Source of the DNA: Mucidula mucida
Lineage: Eukaryota; Basidiomycota; Agaricomycetes; Agaricales; Physalacriaceae
DNA length: 64,000 nt
Reading direction: 5' to 3'
NCBI GenBank assembly: GCA_015501055.1
Contig: JADNYV010000004.1
Span: forward strand, 434,001 to 498,000
Part shown: in pieces, positions 58,354 to 64,000 of the stretch
How the letters are laid out: each line of letters starts with the position of its first letter
Position numbering within the stretch: the stretch's first letter is position 1
Translations under genes and position numbers: made by a program
The notes under the pieces: model-generated
What the model saw: only the letters and a program-made list of their open reading frames with translations
What the model was told of the DNA's origin: nothing
Databases searched by the model: none

Positions 58354-58681
58354 ATGTTGCGCAGCTAGATATTCCTATAATTCAGCGACGTATACTCTTC
58401 GTGAATTTAGTGCGCATCAAATGAGGAAAATACGAACAGATTGGACGCTTCACAGCTTCCATTATTGAATATAGATCAGCTGCAGTGACACTACCTCGCA
58501 TCTAACTGATTGTTTTGCGACGCGTCTTCACACGGGGCCGGTTCTTCTTCGGTGCACTCAATACCTCTACTTTCACTGGCTCACTTCTATTTTATCCCGC
58601 TTCGTTTGCCTTGTGATTCACTCGCAGAACAGCGCACCTGGAGATTGCTATTGTTCAGGATGGGTATGAACTTGGGGAACG

Positions 58682-58688
58682 TATAAAA
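58682..58688 (+). promoter_or_regulatory. TATA box in the left duplicated copy
   Basis: The sequence tataaaa sits at the same place relative to the downstream ATG (58725) as its twin at 63078. The promoter of the lost dioxygenase copy is therefore still recognisable. Confidence 0.5.
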
Positions 58689-58724
58689 GATTGAGAGCCG
58701 AAGCGGCGAGTCTTTCGATCCAAA

Positions 58725-58776
58725 ATGTTCCCGTTGTATCTGTTTTCTTTCGCTTCTCTTGCGATCTTCGCCGCTG
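58725..58776 (+). pseudogene. Orphan first exon of an intradiol dioxygenase gene
   Basis: This exon encodes the signal peptide MFPLYLFSFASLAIFAA and ends at a gttagt donor, almost identical to exon 1 of the dioxygenase at 63121. Downstream of about 58803 nothing resembles the remaining dioxygenase exons, so the body of this copy is absent. Transcription could in principle still start here. Confidence 0.75.
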
Positions 58777-59013
58777 GTTAGTTTTTTCAAGAGTGGCTTT
58801 GTTCCGTTTCCTGATCGACGAGATGATTGTTCACAGCGCATCCAACGCGCTCCCTGCTCGCCAACGCTCCCGTGATCGCTTTCGCCGCATCGAAAGCAAG
58901 CTCCATCCAACAAGGAAAATTTCGCACATCCGTCTGACAATATCTGCGCATCGGACATTGTACTCACAACCGAATGAGATACTCTACTTTCTATGTCGAG
59001 ACAGGAAATTATA

Positions 59014-60571
59014 CTATGTGGTAAGGAATGTCCATGCATGTTCTAGATCCTGCATCCTGCCGCCAGTCCAGGCTGTTTTCTTTTGGGGCAGCGTCTGCCT
59101 TGAACTGTCAGCCTCTGCACTATCTGCAGTTTTATCCCCGCCCCGTCCGTCCCTCGTGGTGTCTGACACGCGCTGTGGATATAAGACTTTGGGCCACTTG
59201 GGCGGCAGGCCCTCTGCCTTGATCAGAGGGACCAGTGCTTGTCTGCGGATTGGGTTATCAGGACGCGACCGTTTCGAAGATCTGACTGGTGCTGCAGTGG
59301 GAGATGAGGAGTCGTCGTCTCCGTTGGGCGTCACTGTTACCACAAAGCGTAGCCAGCCATCTACAGATGTACATTAGCAATCGAAACAATGTCGCCTTTG
59401 GATTACCCACCTTCGTCGAGCACGAGCTTATGTAGCCCGCCGAGCCACGCGATCTCAACGAGATTACCAGCTTTGATGGTCCCAGGATTTTCTTCAGAGT
59501 CCTCTGCGGCATCAAATTTGCGCCTGTGAGCCCCCATAACGGCAGAGCGGAGGGGAGAAATCCCTTGATTCTGAGATATGCATCAGGACATTTGGTTTGA
59601 GGATCCTTCTGTAAAAAGTACCTTTTGAGTTACCCACAGATGGGCAAGCTCGTGAATGAGTATAGTCTTGATGATGGCGGTCGCAGCATCGAGTGACATA
59701 GTCGCACCAGGCCTTGATTCCGCCGTTCCTTTGCATCCTTCTACCGCTGCTAAGAACCAATGGATGAGTTTCAAGGAAAGGACAATGACAGGTCCATGAA
59801 AATCAGAATTTCTTTGACGCTGATGAACGCTAAGGCTCTGCTGTCGCCGAAGCTTCTTGCCGTACGGAGGAGAAATTGGCTTTTGAGGCAAGGTAGGCAG
59901 GACGTCGGTATCAAATGTGCCTTCCAAGTCGTCCCTAAACTCCAAGTTCTCGAGAGTGTGGGTATCGTCAGTAATGAGGATAAGGGGCGGACAAGTCGAT
60001 TGCAGCCAGCGGTGAACTTCGGCTGTTGCTTTTTCAAGGCGAATTTCTGTATGGTGAATCGACTAGTCCCAGAGCGGGCTCAGAACCTCGGCAGCATCGG
60101 TATACGCGAGTGCTGTTAGGGTTGTATTAACGATTTGTGATATTCTATGCGTCCCGGGTACAAGTTTGGCCAGCTGTCCATCGACGACGTAGGTTTTGGT
60201 TGGGAGGCAATATTTTGCAGTACCGGGTGGAAAGACGGTGCGTATGTGGTCCTTGAAGATGTTCGCTTCTGATGAAATGATTATGAGATCAGTTACATCA
60301 AGTTCAACAAATACGCACCACTGATAGTGTTCAAATTCACACTGATTCCGATGTCGTCCCATATTCGAGGCGACTTTTTGAAGAATATTGTTTTAGGCAA
60401 AACTGAGTCATCCTTAACCCAAAAATATGAATCCAAATGCGCTAACGCTCTGTTCAAATGAATTAGCAGATTGCAGTAAGTACACGATGTTGTGAACATA
60501 CTTTCGAAAACTGGCGTTTGTTCGCTATTAAGAAATATTATGGCCGTCTTGGTAACTGTAAAGCATCCCAA
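59014..60571 (-). CDS. Uncharacterised protein with a HELAH zincin-like motif
   Basis: I do not recognise the family. The start MGCFTVTKTAIIFLNSEQTP (60571) leads to ALAHLDSYFWVKDDSVLPKT, then ANIFKDHIRTVFPPGTAKYC, PTKTYVVDGQLAKLVPGTHR, HRWLQSTCPPLILITDDTHT, GPVIVLSLKLIHWFLA and ATAIIKTILIHELAHLW. HELAH in a hydrophobic helix is the zinc-metalloprotease pattern HExxH. After an intron follow GAHRRKFDAAEDSEENPGTI and IAWLGGLHKLVLDEG, where ELVEIAW-type acidic residues could be the third zinc ligand. The last exon is basic and Ser-rich and stops at 59014. The join at about 60075-60030 is not resolved. Secretion signals are not evident. It lies inside the insert between the two duplicated flanks, with no other trace of mobile-element genes. 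Confidence 0.55.
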
Positions 60572-61099
60572 GGTCAGAACTAAAGCTTGGTGACTGCAGG
60601 CAGCTCACTCTGGGCAGATTTTATATGCTGTAGATCTTTGTGACGATTGTAGCATCTAATGGGCAGGAGAGCGGAACTATCTAAGGCACTGGGCTTTAAC
60701 AATGGCCCAGGGCTATAGTCCATCATAGTATGAGATGAGCAGTAAAAGTTCTGATGTCTGGCATTCTCGATTCTGACTCATTCTGAGACAGTGTCGGTCC
60801 TCTTCGCTGCAAAGTACGACTCAGAATAGAGAATTCCCTTTCCGGATTGAACGCCGAGTGCAATGTTTACGGTGAGGGTGTTGCGTGGGAGGTAAATCCA
60901 ACGCGCCGCAGATGTAACGTGATCCTGTGCCGCGCTGGAATATTAAGACCAAACAACGCGTTACCTTGCCGTCGCGCCCGGCACGTAATAAGACGACGCC
61001 AGCTGTCGAGTCAGTTGTCAAGCACTGCTGCTCGACGCCTTTCCTTTTACATTCATGAGAAGGACGACACTGACCGTTTGCTGCGGCCATACCGCATTT
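60572..61099. other. Intergenic region left of the ENA relic
   Basis: About 530 bp without a supported gene. Short frames occur but none resembles a known family. A short inverted match between gcactgggct and agggctatag-type sequence near 60680-60715 is too weak to call. Confidence 0.35.
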
Positions 61100-62075
61100 C
61101 AACCCGCCCAATCGCAGGAAATAACGCGACTCTCGTCGTACGCACTGATATCTCCACACACGTTGACCATCTCGACTTACTCGACATGCTCAGCACTTCT
61201 TCTACTGAAGGCCTCTCGAAAGACGCTGCTGGTACGGAGAGAACTCGGTCGAAGCTTCGTCTTCTAGTTAGCCGACTGTTCGTGTAATCGTAAACTGCTT
61301 TGGCATTATGCTCTATCATAGCCCACGCGCTTACGCTCGTGTTGTTGGCGGCGCTACTCAGCAGGACTGGGTGAAAGGTGGTGTTATCGCTGGTGTAAGT
61401 ACTGTCAATACTGTATAGGTTTCTCTCTCTTTGAGTTATACCGCTTATCTCTATAATAGCTTCAGATTCGTTCAAGAATACAAGACTGAATGAATGCCCA
61501 TGGATTTCCTCCGCTAACTATCGTCTCCCACTGCCGTCGTAACTCTCGTAATTTGTGACGGACAGCTTGTCATTGTACTCTCCGGACCTGTTGAACTAGG
61601 TGATGTCGGCCAAATCAAGGCAGGCGACGATATTCCTGCCGATGCGTTTGGACTGGTACCCTCTTCAGCGAAAGCTGACCAAGTTGGGTTATGACCGCTT
61701 CCTTTATACTTTTATCCTCACGATGGTCGTATTCGGTGTTGTCAAGTTCTAGATCATCGAGGAAGTCATTATCTATGTAACTTTTCGCTCTTCGTGCCAA
61801 ATTCTTGTATTAATTGCTATTACTAGGCTATCACTGTTGCAGTTGGAAGCGTACCAGAATCGTGCTGACCCTCAGATGTCGTTGGGCACGCGCCGTATGG
61901 CAAAACAGAACGTCATCGTTCGCAATCTCGACGCGTTAGGGAACGTCGGACACCGATATCTGCAGGGACAAACCCGGTACTCCCACTCTATCTGGGCCTG
62001 TGCATATTATTTGGCTCTTTAACGTAAAGGTCACTAAAAGCTCAGGGAAAATGTCTGTCCGCAAGATGCCGGTGC
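61100..62075 (+). pseudogene. Degenerate ENA-type P-type ATPase fragment
   Basis: Pieces co-linear with the intact ENA gene at 48.9-52.9 kb are visible in shifting frames with internal stops: HLDLLDMLSTSSTEGLSKDA, AHALTLVLLAALL, QDWVKGGVIAGVSTVNT, LSSPTAVV, GDVGQIKAGDDIPADA, AITVAVGSVPES, SLGTRRMAKQNVIVRNLDAL (matching AVGTRVMASQHVIVRKLDAL) and SGKMSVRK. The actuator TGES segment is missing, and the phosphorylation site is recognisable only as a damaged sequence. The relic stops about 70 bp before the uS7m relic begins. It is too diverged to be a recent copy of the neighbouring gene. Confidence 0.8.
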
Positions 62076-62144
62076 GCTTTGTGAAGGGTACGAGTTGAGC
62101 ACTCGGACTGCATGGAATCCGCTGAAGCCAGGACGATCTGGATG

Positions 62145-62354
62145 AGAATGTGAGCATCCCGGGTCGTTATCGCTCGAGGAGAGATTCGCCCCGGAAATCA
62201 TAGACATCCACAATGGCACCAGCCAGCTTCTGAAAAAGAGAAGTGTTCCACACTGCTGCCATGTTGAACAAGTACGTCCCTACTCCCTCTAATCGCGGCG
62301 CGGAGGTGATCGTTTCCTTCCAGAGCACATGTTACTTATCGCTTGCGTCGGTAA
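62145..62354 (+). pseudogene. uS7m 3'-end relic
   Basis: The sequence matches the last part of the intact gene at 58143-58353: EHPG, LEERFA, EIIDIHNGTSQLLKKR, then a two-base deletion (aagagaagtg against aagagagaagac) that breaks the frame, then HTAAMLNK, the intron and the terminal exon. It has no start or upstream exon and cannot make uS7. Confidence 0.85.
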
Positions 62355-62435
62355 ATGTTGCGCAGTTAGATATTCCTATAATTCGGCGAAGTATACTTCT
62401 CGTGAATACAATGCGCATCAAGCGAGGAAAATACG

Positions 62436-62850
62436 CGCGAAGGTTGAGACATATTGCGCGGACGGACCTATTGGACGCTTCAAAGGTTACATTACTGCCA
62501 AGGAAATGTTCCAATACAAAACATGGCGCCCGTAGCCGTGGGCTCTTCTTAGAAGCACTGACTCCACGACTTTTGAGTCTACATCTCGTGCAGGGATTAG
62601 GACCCTATGGTTTGATCGGTGATACTCAACGCTTGTTACAAGTCCGTTTCCTGATGCCTATTCTCTCTTTGCAGTACTTCGCTGATGATACACCTACTAC
62701 AGCCTCTCCTGCAGATATGAAGCGCCGCAACCTACTTGAACAAGACCCTAGCTCAAATCTTCAAAACTTGCCACAACTTCTTGCATCATTCTCCCACAAG
62801 ATGGGGTGCGTTCTTCACTAGCGACTCGTCGGGTGCGCAGCAGTGAATTT
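62436..62850. other. Segment present only in the right duplicated copy
   Basis: Both flanks of this segment align to the left copy near 58436-58475, so it is an insertion here or a deletion there. One frame is open through most of it and reads EALTPRLLSLHLVQGLGPYG and ILSLQYFADDTPTTASPADM. I do not recognise this protein. It may be an exon fragment carried from another gene. Confidence 0.5.
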
Positions 62851-63077
62851 CCCGAATATGGATCAGCTGCAGTGGCACTACCTCACATCTAACTGATTGT
62901 TTCACGACGCGTCTTAACACGGGGTCGGTTCTTCTTCGGTGCACGCAATACCTTTGCCCTCATTGGCTGGCTTCAACTTCGTTTGCCTTGTGATTCACTC
63001 GTAGATCTTCCGCAGCAGCGCACGGATGACGCAGGGAGATCGCTGTTGTTCAGGATGGGTGTGAACTTGGGGAAATG

Positions 63078-63084
63078 TATAAAA
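63078..63084 (+). promoter_or_regulatory. TATA box of the intradiol dioxygenase gene
   Basis: The sequence tataaaa lies 37-43 bp upstream of the ATG at 63121 and is conserved in the left duplicated copy. Confidence 0.6.
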
Positions 63085-63120
63085 GATTGAGAGCCTAAGC
63101 GACAAGTCCTTCAGTCCAAA

Positions 63121-64000
63121 ATGTTCCCGTTGTATCTGCTTTCTTTCGCATCTCTTGCGATCTTTGCCGCTGGTTAGTTTTGTTTTCACGAGCGACTTTG
63201 TGTGGCGTACTCATCGGTCAAGTAGCTCATCCCGGGGAAGTTTATCAGCGTCTCAGCGCGCGCGATCTTGCTGCCCGTGAGGTTTGTTCTTCCCGTATAT
63301 TCTCTACACGATCTAACGATTAGAACTAGGCCGCCGCTTCAAAGCGCCATCTTCAAGCACGCAACTGTGCTGCAGAAATCTCGGCTTTCAATGCCAGGCG
63401 TAAGTCCAAGCGAGAGCTTGCTCGTCGTGGCGAAGACCTGGGCGCGCGCGCTGCCGCCACGGTCACAGCAACGGCTGAGAACCCGACTTACACAGAGCTG
63501 CAAAAGTGGGCGCCTACTATGCTCGCCTCCCCGTACTCTACGCTAACGTCTATGAAGCACATCGTGTATCACGGCGCCCGAGGTCACTGAGGGTCCGTAC
63601 TACATCAACAACGAATTTGTCCGTCAGGATCTGACCGAGACGCAAACGTGAACCTCCACATGCATGTCAAGCGTACAGAAACTGATGCCGTTGCACTAGT
63701 GGAGTCACCTTGGTGCTCGACATTGGTGTCCTTGACACGACGACGTGCGAACCGCTCCCTGCCGCTTTCGTCGAAATCTGGGCTGGCGAGTGCCTTCATT
63801 GATCTTGGTCTCCTCATCACGCCTTACAGGCATTATTTGTAGCTAACGCCACCGGGGTCTACGGTGGATACGCGGCTGGAGGAGGAGGCGGTCCTCCCCC
63901 GACCCTCGAGGCTCGCCAGGGTCCCGGAGGCGGCTCCTCGCCCGTGGTCCGCAACGAGACGTTCTTGCGCGGCGGCTTGGCCACAGACGAAAATGGGATT
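63121..64000 (+). CDS. Extracellular intradiol ring-cleavage dioxygenase (partial, runs off the window)
   Basis: Fungal extracellular intradiol dioxygenases open catechol-type rings using Fe(III) held by two Tyr and two His; a role in using plant- or lignin-derived aromatics is inferred. The start MFPLYLLSFASLAIFAA is a signal peptide. The next exon starts HPGEVYQRLSARDLAAREA, followed by a Lys/Arg-rich pro-region, CITAPEVTEGPYYINNEFVR (EGPYY holds the first Tyr of the metal region), GVTLVLDIGVLDTTTCEPLP, AAFVEIWA and ANATGVYGGYAAGGGGG, and the window ends in NETFLRGGLATDENGI. The four introns join in frame; the last (63786-63842) has a GC donor. The His ligands lie beyond the window. The gene sits at the right end of the duplicated unit and looks intact so far. 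Confidence 0.88.

Larger units (their letters stand above)
58143..58803 (+). repeat. Duplicated flank, left copy
   Basis: This stretch covers the 3' end of the uS7m gene, the spacer, a TATA box and a dioxygenase signal-peptide exon. It is similar throughout to 62145-63210, with many substitutions and small indels. The right copy has about 400 extra bases at 62436-62850. The similarity ends a few bases into the first dioxygenase intron at about 58803. Confidence 0.85.
62145..63210 (+). repeat. Duplicated flank, right copy
   Basis: This is the partner of 58143-58803. It contains the uS7m relic, the spacer, about 400 bp absent from the left copy (62436-62850), a matching TATA box and the dioxygenase exon 1. 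Beyond about 63210 the two copies no longer match. Confidence 0.85.

Noticed and set aside
58282..58468. Extended unspliced C-terminus of uS7m
   Set aside because: Reading through the intron at 58271 gives a long tail unlike any S7. Splicing gives a short basic end typical of the family.
60847..61287. A 146-codon plus-strand frame that could be called a gene
   Set aside because: Its right part matches the N-domain of ENA ATPases (HLDLLDMLSTSSTEGLSKDA) and is followed by further frame-shifted ENA pieces. It is part of the relic, not an independent gene.
62243..62821. A 192-codon open frame spanning the uS7m relic and the extra segment
   Set aside because: Its start lies inside the broken uS7m exon, and it reads through a former intron and the former 3' UTR. 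Only the part inside 62436-62850 may descend from a real exon.
1..64000. tRNA genes, CRISPR arrays, insertion sequences, complete retrotransposons
   Set aside because: I looked for cloverleaf-like segments with a T-loop, regularly spaced repeats, and transposase or reverse-transcriptase motifs, and found none that I could support.

Overview
The window reads as a nuclear contig from a basidiomycete fungus, most likely a mushroom-forming Agaricomycete. Genes are dense and lie on both strands. Nearly all are cut by short introns of about 41-60 nt with GT(or GC)...AG borders. Several families are typical of Agaricomycetes: a DUF6534 membrane protein, a DM9-repeat protein, a spherulation-family-4 secreted protein, an extracellular intradiol dioxygenase and a small secreted protein. 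I see no tRNA, rRNA, CRISPR array or complete transposon.

Layout. 0-5.4 kb: a WSS1 DNA-protein-crosslink protease and 6-phosphofructokinase. 5.5-18.1 kb: a Bqt4-like APSES/tail-anchor protein, a paraoxonase-like propeller, a DUF6534 protein, a YCX1/NCLX cation exchanger, an acidic protein, a DM9 protein, a spherulin-4 protein and a small unknown ORF; many of these carry single-base frame breaks. 18.4-29.9 kb: a BEM2-like Ras/Rho regulator, a RIM20/PalA BRO1-domain protein and an FAD oxidoreductase. 29.9-33.6 kb: gene-poor, with one truncated proline-rich start. 33.6-46 kb: a GAP1-type RasGAP, an aspartic protease, a degenerate SRPK-like kinase, a RecQ helicase and tyrosyl-tRNA synthetase. 46-57.6 kb: a secreted protein, an ENA-type Na+/K+ P-type ATPase, a GST, an unknown protein and an ER-luminal Scj1-type DnaJ with a C-terminal HDEL. 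57.6-64 kb: mitochondrial uS7, a duplicated flank, an uncharacterised HELAH protein, an ENA pseudogene, a uS7 relic and the start of an intradiol dioxygenase that runs off the end.

Most genes are unrelated housekeeping functions. Loose themes are small-GTPase control (BEM2-like, RasGAP), cation and pH homeostasis (NCLX-like exchanger, RIM20, ENA ATPase) and genome maintenance (WSS1, RecQ, Bqt4). RIM20 and ENA both belong to the alkaline/cation response known from fungi, but their presence 24 kb apart is not evidence of a cluster.

The two strongest signals are these. (1) One-base deletions at or next to short mononucleotide runs are concentrated between about 5.9 and 18.04 kb, while large genes outside read cleanly. 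(2) At 58.14-63.19 kb a duplicated block (uS7 3' end through dioxygenase exon 1) flanks an insert: the left copy keeps uS7 and loses the dioxygenase, and the right copy does the reverse. I did not find a clearly new multi-gene system; the HELAH protein is the most interesting unrecognised gene.
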